In this document: positions 25,808 through 35,550 of the stretch, piece by piece
Layout: every line of letters begins with the position of its first letter
How positions within the stretch are numbered: the stretch's first letter is position 1
Source of the DNA: Bog-950 sp964631835
Lineage (GTDB): Bacteria > Bacteroidota > Bacteroidia > Chitinophagales > LD1
Assembly (NCBI GenBank): GCA_964631835.1
Contig: CAZWAD010000004.1
Location: 62,001-126,000, forward strand
Reading direction: 5' to 3'
Length of the DNA stretch: 64,000 bases
The notes under the pieces: generated by a model
What the model saw: the letters and a program-made list of their open reading frames with translations, nothing else
The model's database searches: none
Told to the model about the DNA's origin: nothing
Translations under genes and position numbers: made by a program

Positions 25808-27445
25808 ATGTTAACGAAAAAGTTTTTTAACGCGTTAGTGCTTTTCCTGTTTTGGGCATTGGCTTTGCTGCTTTACTTCCCCGCAAGAAACTCCATGTTT
25901 GTATATGATTTTATCGGGTGGATTCAGCGATATCAAACAGAGGGTTGGGGCGGTTTTATCCACCAGTTTGGCGATAAGGGGCTTCATCCATTTTATCAGT
26001 TTTTCTTTTTTTCCATCTGGAAAATTTTCGGACTGAATTCAATAGCATGGTTTTTCATTTTTGTTTCTTTCCATGTCTGTAACGCATTTTTGACCTTTCT
26101 TTTTCTTTCAAATCTTTCCGCAGAAATGAAAATTAAAGGCGGCTCATCCGTTGCACTTTTCGGGAGTTTTTTTTTCCTCATTTCACCATATTCAACTGAA
26201 CCGGTAGTTTGGGGTGCCACTATACATTATCTTACTACAACAGCATGTGGCTTATTGATATTAATTTTGATGTTGCGTTATTTGCAAACAGGGACCGTTT
26301 GTTTATTGATATGTATTCACGTTCTGTATTTTATCGCACTTTTCTCCCTTGAAATAGCATTTAGCATTCCTTTTCTTGTTGTAATCATTATTTCCTTTTT
26401 GGACAGTGATATTTTTAAAAAAGTTTCAAGAGACAGTCTATTGGTCCGTGTTGTACTGCCATTTTTCTTGTGGATTCCGGTTTATTTTTTGGGCACAAAA
26501 CTTTTTCTTGGTAAATGGATTGGACACTATGGAGCGCAGACCCATTTGGATTTTAGCTGGGGTTTGGTAGTAGGAAATTTGAATAAATATTTGGCTGACT
26601 TTCTTTGGTTCCTTCAGTACGCGGACTATGAAAGGCGCAATGTGGTTTTTACTTTCCTTGAACGTGACAAAATTGCATTTATCTTCTTCCTTTTTTTTGC
26701 CATCATAACCAGCACAGTATTTTTTTACAGAGGTAAAATATCTCCCTATATAAAGGTAAATGCCCTGCCATTCGCACTTTTTTTAGCTGCTATGCTTACC
26801 ACTTTAAACCTGTATGTGGTCTATATTGTTCCTGTGGAGGGGGACCGGTACAGTTATTTTGGCTCTGTATTTTTGCTGGCTATGGTTAGCGGAATCATCC
26901 ATCTTTTCCCGCGAATTATAAGGTATTTCCTTTTGGCAACCTTCATCTTTTTTTCCATAAAATTTCAACTATATAATGTTCAAAGCTGGGCGATTAATGC
27001 AAAAGTTATTTCCGGACTTGAAAAAAGTTTCAAATGGGATACCGCCTCTAAAATTTATGTGTTGAACATTCCGGACAATTTTCGAGGCACCTATATGTAT
27101 CGCTCCGTACTAGACAGGAGCATGTTTGCGTTGGGAATGAAAGTAAAATACGGTCGCAATTTTTACGACAATACCCGGGACATTATGCAATACAATATGA
27201 ATTCATCTGATGACTCAGTAACTGTAGAAAAAATTTCTGACAATCAATTGAAGGTAACATTGTCAGGTGTCGGAAACTGGTGGTGGATAGAGGGAAAAGG
27301 GGCGTATAGTTATTCAACCGATGACTATTCGGTTACAATTGATGAGTGGAATCATGCCTATGTCTTAACGATGAAAAAGAAGCTGCCGGGGGAAGTTTAT
27401 ATTTATCAATGCAGCAATCACTGGAATGAAGTAGAGAATTTTTGA
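25808..27445 (+). CDS. Polytopic membrane protein, GT-C glycosyltransferase-like (tandem copy 2)
   Basis: The 545-residue paralogue of the preceding gene starts at an ATG 2 bases after its stop (MLTKKFFNALVLFLFW). A longer frame with a 25-base overlap is less likely. The first loop is SMFVYDFIGWIQRYQTEGWG, again with Asp after the aromatic pair. The C-terminal domain keeps NIPDNFRGTYMYRSV, NWWWIEGKGAYSYS and VTIDEWNHAYVL. Tandem duplication with divergence suggests two related acceptor or donor specificities in one pathway. It converges on the GT39-like gene with 10 bases between. Confidence 0.75.
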   Translation: MLTKKFFNALVLFLFWALALLLYFPARNSMFVYDFIGWIQRYQTEGWGGFIHQFGDKGLHPFYQFFFFSIWKIFGLNSIAWFFIFVSFHVCNAFLTFLFLSNLSAEMKIKGGSSVALFGSFFFLISPYSTEPVVWGATIHYLTTTACGLLILILMLRYLQTGTVCLLICIHVLYFIALFSLEIAFSIPFLVVIIISFLDSDIFKKVSRDSLLVRVVLPFFLWIPVYFLGTKLFLGKWIGHYGAQTHLDFSWGLVVGNLNKYLADFLWFLQYADYERRNVVFTFLERDKIAFIFFLFFAIITSTVFFYRGKISPYIKVNALPFALFLAAMLTTLNLYVVYIVPVEGDRYSYFGSVFLLAMVSGIIHLFPRIIRYFLLATFIFFSIKFQLYNVQSWAINAKVISGLEKSFKWDTASKIYVLNIPDNFRGTYMYRSVLDRSMFALGMKVKYGRNFYDNTRDIMQYNMNSSDDSVTVEKISDNQLKVTLSGVGNWWWIEGKGAYSYSTDDYSVTIDEWNHAYVLTMKKKLPGEVYIYQCSNHWNEVENF

Positions 27446-27455
27446 AAAATGTTGA

Positions 27456-28985
27456 TTATCTGTTTTCGGTAAAAGTAGTATCCTTGAAAAGCGTAAACTG
27501 CCAGTTTTTATAAACTTCCCGAAAATTTTTCCGGTTACCCTCAATCACCTCAGCAAAATTTTCATCTTTCACCATCCAACTGTATAAGTAATATTTTGCG
27601 CCTAGTGCGTGAAGATAGTTAAAATTCTCCTCGGGTGACTTGTCCCAGTTTTGCATTGTCGTTTTCTTATTCGTGTATAACGCCAAAGCCCGGGGCTTAT
27701 TAAATACAATAAGTTCAGAGTCGGGCACTGCAGTTCTTAGATATTGAAATGTTTCCTGAACAATTTCCTCATATGGACCCGGAACAGTCTCTCTTCCGTG
27801 TTCCCATAAATACTGTAGATGGTCTTTAAAAACTAACAGCATCAAAATAAGAAAGACAACTTTTGATGCGGGAATGAGCACTTTTGATAGTCGGCTTAAA
27901 AAAACTCTGGCGCCAAAAAAAAAATACAAAACCAGAATAACATGAACAGGCACAATATATCTATAGTCGGATATAACGGGAAAGCATAGAATAAATGTTA
28001 GGTAACAGCCGCAGATAAAATCACCTAAATCCGCATTGTGATAAATTTTCATACAGGCACCAGCTATTGTAAGGAGTAAGACAAATCCTGAGAATATAGC
28101 GGAAAAAGTTTTCAATGAGGGATCGGTGCTTTGATACAACGAAAGAAAGCTTTTACCGTAATGGATTACGTTCGATTTCACTGTTCCGAAAACCATACCA
28201 AGTGAAAAAAGACGGGCAGTATCTGAAACATAATCAATCGGAGTTTTAAATAGGAACTGGTTAAAAATTACTGGCAAGGTTACTGCTGCTATTGTAAAAA
28301 CAAGTGTATTGACAAGGCACGGGTTCGAGATTTTATTTTGAGAACTCACTTTCAGGTTAATAAGAGTTGAATACATATAATAAAACCAGACGGCAGGTAT
28401 TAATATCCACCCTACGTTGCGGGTTATTATGGCAAGTCCGCCAAAGATTCCGGCAATCAGATAATTTCTATGCTTTGTTATTTCTCCACGAGTAAGAAAA
28501 AGAATTGTCAGCAAAAAGAAAATACAGAAAAGAATGTCGGATGTTATGAGCAATTTCAGCCAGAGCATGAAGTTTGGGTAGAAAGCAAAAAGTAGAATAA
28601 CCAATGAAGTGGAGAAACCGAATTCTTTTCTAAAAAAATAACAAGCAACAAGTGCCCACAAGACAAAAAGAACGCTCATCAACAAAGCAAGAACGTATGG
28701 ATTAACTCCAAATACAGAATACACCGGAGCCAGTAGTAATGAAAAGCCGACTGGAGCTACGGGAGGAAGCGAACTGAAACCCGGCACAAACTGGTAGGTA
28801 GTTTCATAAAAATTTTTCCCCTCTGAAATATTGATGGCCTGTTTTACATAAACGGCAAAGTCATCGCCCCAGTGAAAACTGCTACGCACATTCAAACAAA
28901 AAAAAGGCAGGAGCAGCAAAAGCGCTACACCATATTGAGTTAAATTTTTCTTTGTGAGAAACTGAAGTGCGGAGAAATGCGGCAT
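27456..28985 (-). CDS. GT39/ArnT-like membrane glycosyltransferase
   Basis: The 509-residue product has around eleven membrane segments. The first extracytoplasmic loop contains SFHWGDDFAVYVKQA, the Asp-Asp pair typical of GT-C/GT39 enzymes that use polyprenyl-phosphate sugars. The second half reads SDYRYIVPVHVILVLYFFFG, like the conserved R/Y motif near the final helices. It likely decorates lipid A, glycoprotein or polysaccharide on the periplasmic side. It lies 9 bases after porZ on the same strand, so co-transcription is likely. Confidence 0.82.
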   Translation of the reverse strand: MPHFSALQFLTKKNLTQYGVALLLLLPFFCLNVRSSFHWGDDFAVYVKQAINISEGKNFYETTYQFVPGFSSLPPVAPVGFSLLLAPVYSVFGVNPYVLALLMSVLFVLWALVACYFFRKEFGFSTSLVILLFAFYPNFMLWLKLLITSDILFCIFFLLTILFLTRGEITKHRNYLIAGIFGGLAIITRNVGWILIPAVWFYYMYSTLINLKVSSQNKISNPCLVNTLVFTIAAVTLPVIFNQFLFKTPIDYVSDTARLFSLGMVFGTVKSNVIHYGKSFLSLYQSTDPSLKTFSAIFSGFVLLLTIAGACMKIYHNADLGDFICGCYLTFILCFPVISDYRYIVPVHVILVLYFFFGARVFLSRLSKVLIPASKVVFLILMLLVFKDHLQYLWEHGRETVPGPYEEIVQETFQYLRTAVPDSELIVFNKPRALALYTNKKTTMQNWDKSPEENFNYLHALGAKYYLYSWMVKDENFAEVIEGNRKNFREVYKNWQFTLFKDTTFTENR

Positions 28986-28994
28986 TAAACTTCT

Positions 28995-31325
28995 TTAGTT
29001 TGACATAAGAATCTTTGCCACCCTTTTCTCTTTACCCAAATCAGTAGAAGAGAACACTAAATAAACTCCGCTCTTTGCTCGATTGCCATTATATCCTTTT
29101 CCGTCCCAAGTCATTTGGCAGCCATTAGCCCTGCCTTGATAAATCAGGGTTCCGGCTATATCTGTAATTTTGACGTAAGCATTGTCTGTTAAACCTTTTA
29201 TGGCAATTGGCCCTGTATAGTCCGGTTTAACAGGATTCGGATAAACAAGTGCATCATCACATTCACGGCAATCAGCAATCGCATCTCCCTGATAGCTTAC
29301 AAGCCCACCAATTGTCCCTATAAATACCTCCCCGGTCTCATCGTCTATGGCTATATCGGTAATCTGATTGGCTGGAAGCGGGGAATTGTCAATGGTAAAT
29401 TTCAATAACTCTTTTTTACCGTCATCAGAAGTCAGCCACAATCCATTTGTAGTTCCAATCCATTTTCTATTAGCAGCATCTACAGCAATTGCCCGTACAT
29501 TTTCAGTTCCGAAAAGATAACCGATGTAACCATCCCGCTCCACTTTGATTTGGTCAGCATCGCAGCCATTTGAAGTAAGAATGTTGCCTGGGCAGTAAAA
29601 AATACCAATGCCTTGAGCTGTTCCTGCCCAAATATTTCCATCCTTATCTTCAGCCAGACAATACACTAGGGGGTCAGGCAAACCGCCCGTGCCTTTACCT
29701 GAAGTAAGCAATCTGGAAACATCATCATTAGGGTTATCTATTGTTCCGTTATTACTCCAAACTAATAACCCATCACCGCTTCTTCTTACAGGAGCCCAAA
29801 GCTGTCCGTAGCTATCAATCAAAATGTTTTTCATAACCTGAAAAGAATGTGGAACTAAAAACCCCCTCCACGTTCCATCGTTTGAGATCATTTTAATCTG
29901 TTTATTAGCTCCGGAATTTCCTATCCATAAATTATTGTTTTTATCTACAGCCAAGCAACTAACCCTTATCCGCTGAAAATCGCCATTTACGGGCTCCAAT
30001 ATGCTATTCAACGTATCATAAAATTGCATATTGCCGGTGCTGTTGTTAAACTCCATCAGCCCTGATAAAAAAGAGCCGAAATAAGTCTTGTCGGAATTCG
30101 GAACAGCTGCAACACAGATGATGCCCCAAAAAGTTGATAATGCCGGATTTGAGTATTGGTTGTAAGTTGACCAAGCACCATTATTGTACACAAAAAAACC
30201 ATCCCCAGAAAATACAGGATCCCATGATTCATTTGCACCACCGGTTGCTATATATACTACACCATTTGAAATTTCTATATCGCGTACACTCGATGTGCCG
30301 GGTCCATCAGGGGTAATCCTTTCAATGTTCCCTTGCATATTTTTAAACAGCCCATTCCACGCATCAGACTCCCAAGAAACATTGCCATCCTCAAACCAGG
30401 AATTAGGTCGTACATGACCTAGCGTACTCGGAGTTGTAACATTACCTGATGTATCAACTTTTCCGTTTTTACCAGCAGTAGTGCTGTCATCATTCCAAAC
30501 GGTAAAATATAAGTTATTGTTTACCGCATTTAAACTTGTAATAGTATTGCGGACGGCAAAAAATTTCTTTGTCCATGTAACTCCGTTGTATTCGTAAAGC
30601 GTATCGCAATTATTAGCGCTGATTACAGCATAAACTTTGTTGTTGAAAGCGGTTGCATGTATGGCTTTTTTCTTCGGAAGGTTTTGTGTGCTATCGAACA
30701 AGACCCACGAATTAAAATCCTGCAGGTTTGATGAAGTAAGGGTAGCAAATTTTACGCCCTCTTCGGTTGCTGCGTAGATGTTCGTTTCATCAATACAAGA
30801 GGCATAGACCTTTACCTGAGCACCGGAAGTTCCTATAATGTATGTATTCATGATTTCCTTCTTCACCAGGTTAATTTCAGAAATACCTAAATCGGAAGAA
30901 ACATATGCCCTCCCGTTATAAAATGAAATACCGTTAATACCTATTGAACCGGTTGACGAGCTGTTTTTAATATCGGGAATATTGTAAATATCAGTACCGG
31001 AAAAAACCAGATCGAGATTGCTATTGGTGTATGCTACGACCAGAACTTTTGTTGTGGGGTCGTAGTTCATGGTCTTGATGTCCGCATCAGTAAGACCGCT
31101 TGTTTTATCATAAATCTGAATAACCCCCGTACCCTTTTCGTAAGAAAAAACAGATTTGGGAGCAGCGCAGAAAACCTTGTCTCCCGCATCACAAACGGTA
31201 ATTGCAGTACTGTAAGGCATAAACGATTTCCAGGTTCCCAAGTAACGCTCTTGGGAAAATGAAATCAGGAAGAAGCAGAATAAAAAAGAAAATGTAAAAA
31301 GGAGTTTAAAGATAGTAAAACGCAT
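28995..31325 (-). CDS. porZ: T9SS component PorZ-like beta-propeller protein
   Basis: The 776-residue protein has a signal peptide (MRFTIFKLLFTFSFLFCFFLISFS). Repeated propeller blades follow, with N(L/I)WxGxxxG motifs such as NNLWIGNSG, GNIWAGTAQGIGIF and RKWIGTTNGLWL (two-component-regulator propeller type). The C-terminal sorting domain starts at LVYPNPVKPDY and includes KSGVYLV. The N-terminal WKSFMPYSTAITVCDAG with YEKGTG and SGLTDADIKTMNYDP matches PorZ, the surface T9SS protein that helps deliver anionic LPS to the sortase. The length matches P. gingivalis PorZ as I recall it. An exact -7 box precedes it. A generic propeller cargo protein is the alternative. Confidence 0.85.
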   Translation of the reverse strand: MRFTIFKLLFTFSFLFCFFLISFSQERYLGTWKSFMPYSTAITVCDAGDKVFCAAPKSVFSYEKGTGVIQIYDKTSGLTDADIKTMNYDPTTKVLVVAYTNSNLDLVFSGTDIYNIPDIKNSSSTGSIGINGISFYNGRAYVSSDLGISEINLVKKEIMNTYIIGTSGAQVKVYASCIDETNIYAATEEGVKFATLTSSNLQDFNSWVLFDSTQNLPKKKAIHATAFNNKVYAVISANNCDTLYEYNGVTWTKKFFAVRNTITSLNAVNNNLYFTVWNDDSTTAGKNGKVDTSGNVTTPSTLGHVRPNSWFEDGNVSWESDAWNGLFKNMQGNIERITPDGPGTSSVRDIEISNGVVYIATGGANESWDPVFSGDGFFVYNNGAWSTYNQYSNPALSTFWGIICVAAVPNSDKTYFGSFLSGLMEFNNSTGNMQFYDTLNSILEPVNGDFQRIRVSCLAVDKNNNLWIGNSGANKQIKMISNDGTWRGFLVPHSFQVMKNILIDSYGQLWAPVRRSGDGLLVWSNNGTIDNPNDDVSRLLTSGKGTGGLPDPLVYCLAEDKDGNIWAGTAQGIGIFYCPGNILTSNGCDADQIKVERDGYIGYLFGTENVRAIAVDAANRKWIGTTNGLWLTSDDGKKELLKFTIDNSPLPANQITDIAIDDETGEVFIGTIGGLVSYQGDAIADCRECDDALVYPNPVKPDYTGPIAIKGLTDNAYVKITDIAGTLIYQGRANGCQMTWDGKGYNGNRAKSGVYLVFSSTDLGKEKRVAKILMSN

Positions 31326-31344
31326 AAGGCTAAAGTATCAAAAG

Positions 31345-31352
31345 CAAAGATA
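31345..31352 (-). promoter_or_regulatory. Candidate -7 promoter box (TATCTTTG) of porZ
   Basis: An exact TAnnTTTG on the minus strand, 19 bases before the porZ ATG, in the divergent gap shared with ileS. The ileS side has only TATCTTCG (31406-31413). Confidence 0.45.
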
Positions 31353-31426
31353 AACGTTAATGTCGTTCAGATATTGCATGTAGCAGTCTGCATCGGTCAA
31401 ATTTTTATCTTCGCCCCTCATTTTTT

Positions 31427-34400
31427 ATGAGACAAAAAAATTCCGGAAAGCCGGAACAATATCCCGAATTCGACCAGTTAAATCTTCCGACCATTGAGAA
31501 AGAAATCTTGAAGCGGTGGGAGGAGAATAAAATTTTTGAAAAGAGTGTTGAGAGCCGTCCAGAGGATAAGCGATTTGTATTTTACGAAGGACCGCCCAGT
31601 GCTAATGGAAAACCCGGCATTCATCATGTAATGAGCCGGGCAATTAAAGATTTGTTCTGCCGTTGGAAAACCTTGAAGGGTTATCGCGTTGAACGAAAAG
31701 CCGGATGGGATACTCACGGACTTCCCGTTGAACTGAGCGTTGAGAAGCAACTCGGCATTACAAAAGCTGACATCGGAACAAAAATTACAGTGGCAGAATA
31801 CAACCGTCTTTGCCGAGAAGATGTGATGAAGTTCACAGATATCTGGAACGAACTCACACGCAAAATGGGCTACTGGGTGGATATGGGTAATCCATATATC
31901 ACTTACGAGAATAACTACATTGAAACGCTGTGGTCGCTGCTAAAAAAACTTTATGATAAAGGGCTGCTTTACGAAGGGTACACTATCCAACCCTATTCTC
32001 CCGCTGCAGGAACCGGTTTAAGTTCGCATGAGCTGAACCAACCCGGGTGTTATAGAAATGTGAAAGATGTGAGTGCGGTTGCAATGTTCAAAGTGATTCG
32101 GGATGAAAAATCAAAATTCCTTTTTGATAGTGACGATGAAGATGTAAGATTTCTTGCATGGACCACTACACCTTGGACGATGCCAAGTAATACTGCATTG
32201 GCTGTTGGTAAAGAAATAGAATATCTTTTAGTAAAAACATTTAATCAGTATACGGGATTACCAATTAATGTAATTATTGCCTCCGATTTGTTTCTTGAGT
32301 ACTTTTTCGCGTTAAATAATGCTCTTAAAGAACAAATAGAGTTAAAACAATTTCCTATTGTTCATGAACTACAAGATGCAAATGTTCAATTTGAGTTTGA
32401 AGGATTGACGTTTGAGGAAGCGGTTCTAAAAAAACCGAGTTTAGTCACAGGTGGAACTAAATACTACAGATATTGGACAATACTAAATTCTTTCACCGGA
32501 AGTGAACTAAAGGATATTTATTACGAGCAACTCCTTGATTACAAACAACCAACCAATGGCGATGCCTTCCGTGTCGTTATTGGAGATTTTGTAACTACAA
32601 CTGACGGAACAGGAATCGTTCATATTGCCCCATCATTTGGTTCGGATGACTTTAAAGTGGCAAAGCAGTATGGACTTGGCTCTCTAACTCTAGTTGACCG
32701 ACAGGGAAAATTTACAAATGAAGTAAACGATCCGCTTTTCCCTCTTGATGGACGCTACGTGAAAGAAGCATTTTACACCGAAGAAGAAAAACAGAAAGAA
32801 TTTCATCTCCAAAAAGAAATTCTGCGCGTTAATAACATCATACCCGATTTAAAGAGCTACATGAGCGTAGATGATTTGCTCGTGCTGAAACTGAAACTTG
32901 AAAACAAGCTTTTCAAAACTGAAAAATACGAACACAATTATCCGCATTGCTGGCGCACCGACAAACCAGTGATTTATTACCCGCTTGACAGTTGGTTTAT
33001 ACGAACAACCGCAATTAAAGACAAACTGATTGAACTCAACAAAACCATCAACTGGAAACCAGCACACACAGGTGAGGGGCGTTTTGGTCAATGGTTGGAA
33101 AACCTGGTGGATTGGAATTTATCCCGTTCGCGTTATTGGGGAACTCCTCTGCCTATTTGGATGACACAAGACGGAAGCGAGATAAAGTGTATTGGTTCTA
33201 TTAAGGAGTTAGAAAATGAAATTGAAAAAGCAATTGTGGCAGGAGTTATGGATTCAAAATCTGAAATCGAACTGCACAAACCGCATGTAGATAATATCAT
33301 TTTCGTCTCAGATTCGGGAAAACCCATGAGGCGCGTTCCTGATTTGATAGATGTTTGGTTCGATTCGGGGGCTATGCCCTATGCCCAATGGCACTATCCG
33401 TTTGAGAACAAAGCGGTTTTTGAAAAAAATTTCCCTGCTGATTTTATTGCTGAAGGTGTTGACCAAACCCGCGGCTGGTTTTTTACGCTTCATGTTCTTG
33501 CCGTTGCCTTGTTTGATTCTGTTGCCTACAAAACCGTTGTGAGCAATGGCTTACTGTTGGACAAAGCCGGCAACAAAATGAGCAAACGTCTCGGCAATGT
33601 AATTGACCCATTTGATACCATTGAGAAATATTCTGCTGATGCCACACGCTGGTATATGCTCCGCAACAGCGACCCATGGGAAAACATGAAGTTCGATATG
33701 AAAGGTCTGGAAGAAGTGATTCGTTCGCACTTCGGAACTTTGTATAACACCTATTCCTTCTTTGCGCTCTATGCCAACATTGACAACCCGAAATCACACA
33801 GTGGAGGACTGAAATACAACTTAAATTTTATAGAGTTGGATAAATGGATTTTATCGCGCTTGCAAACCTTGTTAAAAGAGACTACAGCGTATTATGAAGA
33901 TTACGAACCAACAAAAGCTGCCCGCGCTATCGAAAAATTTGTTGATGAGGATTTAAGCAATTGGTATGTCCGCCTTAACCGGAGAAGATTCTGGAAGGGT
34001 GAAATGAGCGATGACAAACAGGTTGCTTATGAAACATTGTATGAGTGTTTGATTACAACGGCAAAACTGATGTCGCCTGTCTCTCCGTTTTTCAGTGACT
34101 GGCTTTACACTAATCTGAAAGGAGAAAGAGAATCCGTTCACCTTGAATTGATTCATAAAGAGAATTCCGATTGGATTGATACAGATTTGGAAGTGAGAAT
34201 GGATTTAGCTCAGCGCACTTGTTCTTTGATTTTATCACTTCGCAAAAAGGAGAAAATAAAAGTACGTCAGCCGCTTTCAAAAATTTTAATTCCTGTGGCG
34301 AACAAAAAAATGCAGCAACAGTTTTCAAAAGTGGAAAGCTATATTTTGAATGAAGTAAACGTAAAGACGATTGAATACATTAGCGATGCATCGGGGATTG

Positions 34401-34924
34401 TCAAGAAAAAAATCAAACCCAACTTTAAGGAACTAGGCAAACGTGCAGGACAAAAGATAAAGACGATTCAGAATGCGATCTCTGCATTTACGGTTGATGA
34501 TATTTCAAAAATTGAGCAAGAGCAGAAATATATGCTACAGACAGAAAATGGAGCTTTTGAACTTTTAATCAGCGATGTAGAAATTCAAACTGAAGATATT
34601 CCCGGATGGCTGGTGGCAAATCAAAGTGGACTGACTGTTGCGCTTGATGTCACCATTACCGAAGAACTTCGTAACGAGGGCAACGCCCGCGAGTTTGTCA
34701 ATAAGGTTCAGAACCTCCGAAAAAACAAAGACTTTCAGGTTCTTGACCGAATCAAAGTTTCGGTGGTAAAAAATAGAATATTTGAATCAGTTCTTGTACA
34801 ATTCAAAGATTATATCAGAAATGAAATCCTTGCTGGAGACATTCAATTAGTTGATTCGCTGAACGAATTTGATGAAGTGGAAATGAACGAGGAATTATTA
34901 AAAGTTAAAGTGGAACTCAACTGA
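31427..34924 (+). CDS. ileS: Isoleucine-tRNA ligase
   Basis: The 1165-residue class I synthetase charges tRNA-Ile. The HIGH motif is in GPPSANGKPGIHHVM (about 60), the class Ia editing (CP1) domain lies at about 220-480 with TTPWTMPSNTALAVG, and KMSKS appears as GNKMSKRLGN (about 715). The C-terminal anticodon-binding and extension parts match the long eukaryote-like type common in Bacteroidota. The lspA ATG overlaps the ileS stop by one base (TGATG). In many Bacteroidota a dksA/traR-type gene sits between the two genes; here it is missing. Confidence 0.97.
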   Translation: MRQKNSGKPEQYPEFDQLNLPTIEKEILKRWEENKIFEKSVESRPEDKRFVFYEGPPSANGKPGIHHVMSRAIKDLFCRWKTLKGYRVERKAGWDTHGLPVELSVEKQLGITKADIGTKITVAEYNRLCREDVMKFTDIWNELTRKMGYWVDMGNPYITYENNYIETLWSLLKKLYDKGLLYEGYTIQPYSPAAGTGLSSHELNQPGCYRNVKDVSAVAMFKVIRDEKSKFLFDSDDEDVRFLAWTTTPWTMPSNTALAVGKEIEYLLVKTFNQYTGLPINVIIASDLFLEYFFALNNALKEQIELKQFPIVHELQDANVQFEFEGLTFEEAVLKKPSLVTGGTKYYRYWTILNSFTGSELKDIYYEQLLDYKQPTNGDAFRVVIGDFVTTTDGTGIVHIAPSFGSDDFKVAKQYGLGSLTLVDRQGKFTNEVNDPLFPLDGRYVKEAFYTEEEKQKEFHLQKEILRVNNIIPDLKSYMSVDDLLVLKLKLENKLFKTEKYEHNYPHCWRTDKPVIYYPLDSWFIRTTAIKDKLIELNKTINWKPAHTGEGRFGQWLENLVDWNLSRSRYWGTPLPIWMTQDGSEIKCIGSIKELENEIEKAIVAGVMDSKSEIELHKPHVDNIIFVSDSGKPMRRVPDLIDVWFDSGAMPYAQWHYPFENKAVFEKNFPADFIAEGVDQTRGWFFTLHVLAVALFDSVAYKTVVSNGLLLDKAGNKMSKRLGNVIDPFDTIEKYSADATRWYMLRNSDPWENMKFDMKGLEEVIRSHFGTLYNTYSFFALYANIDNPKSHSGGLKYNLNFIELDKWILSRLQTLLKETTAYYEDYEPTKAARAIEKFVDEDLSNWYVRLNRRRFWKGEMSDDKQVAYETLYECLITTAKLMSPVSPFFSDWLYTNLKGERESVHLELIHKENSDWIDTDLEVRMDLAQRTCSLILSLRKKEKIKVRQPLSKILIPVANKKMQQQFSKVESYILNEVNVKTIEYISDASGIVKKKIKPNFKELGKRAGQKIKTIQNAISAFTVDDISKIEQEQKYMLQTENGAFELLISDVEIQTEDIPGWLVANQSGLTVALDVTITEELRNEGNAREFVNKVQNLRKNKDFQVLDRIKVSVVKNRIFESVLVQFKDYIRNEILAGDIQLVDSLNEFDEVEMNEELLKVKVELN

Positions 34925-35550
34925 TGAGATTAAGCCGCGCTTTTCTGATTATAACTGCAATTTTAATTGCCGACCAGACCACCAAGTTTTGGGTAAAAAC
35001 TCAAATGTATTACGGGCAGGAAATTGAAATTACAAACTGGCTAAGCATTCACTTTATAGAAAACCGTGGAATGGCATTCGGAATGGAAATACCCGGAGTT
35101 TGGGGGAAATTATTTCTGAGCGTTTTTCGGCTGGTTGCTGTTGGCGGAGGAATTTGGTTTATCATACACCTGATAAAACAAAAATCTCATTGGGGATTTG
35201 TCACAGCCGCAGCAATGATTCTTGCCGGAGCGATTGGCAACATGATAGATGGTACTTTTTATGGCATTATTTTCAGTGATATGTATTCAACAGGGCATGG
35301 AAATTCCGGATTCTTACTCGGCAGAGTGGTTGATATGATTCACATCAAACTGTTCTACTTTACAATACCCGGTTGGGTTCCGGGTGTTGGCGGTAACGAA
35401 TACGAATTTTTTCCTTTCATTTTCAATATTGCCGATTCGGCAATTACTGTGGGCGTAGTTATTATCCTTATTTTTCAGAAAGTATTTTTTAAGGAAAATA
35501 AACAGGTACAAACCGCCAGTGAAGAAGTTCAGAATCCTGCAAACGTCTGA
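34924..35550 (+). CDS. lspA: Lipoprotein signal peptidase (signal peptidase II)
   Basis: LspA cleaves the signal peptide of diacylglyceryl-modified prolipoproteins in the inner membrane. The 208 residues hold four membrane helices and the family motifs IADQTTKFWVK, ENRGMAFGM, GAIGNMIDG (catalytic Asp) and FNIADSAITVGV (second catalytic Asp). An insertion of some 30 residues around STGHGNSGFLLGRVVDMIH is typical of Bacteroidota LspA. It is coupled to ileS by a one-base overlap, and its 3' end overlaps the convergent secreted-protein gene by 22 bases. Confidence 0.97.
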   Translation: MRLSRAFLIITAILIADQTTKFWVKTQMYYGQEIEITNWLSIHFIENRGMAFGMEIPGVWGKLFLSVFRLVAVGGGIWFIIHLIKQKSHWGFVTAAAMILAGAIGNMIDGTFYGIIFSDMYSTGHGNSGFLLGRVVDMIHIKLFYFTIPGWVPGVGGNEYEFFPFIFNIADSAITVGVVIILIFQKVFFKENKQVQTASEEVQNPANV

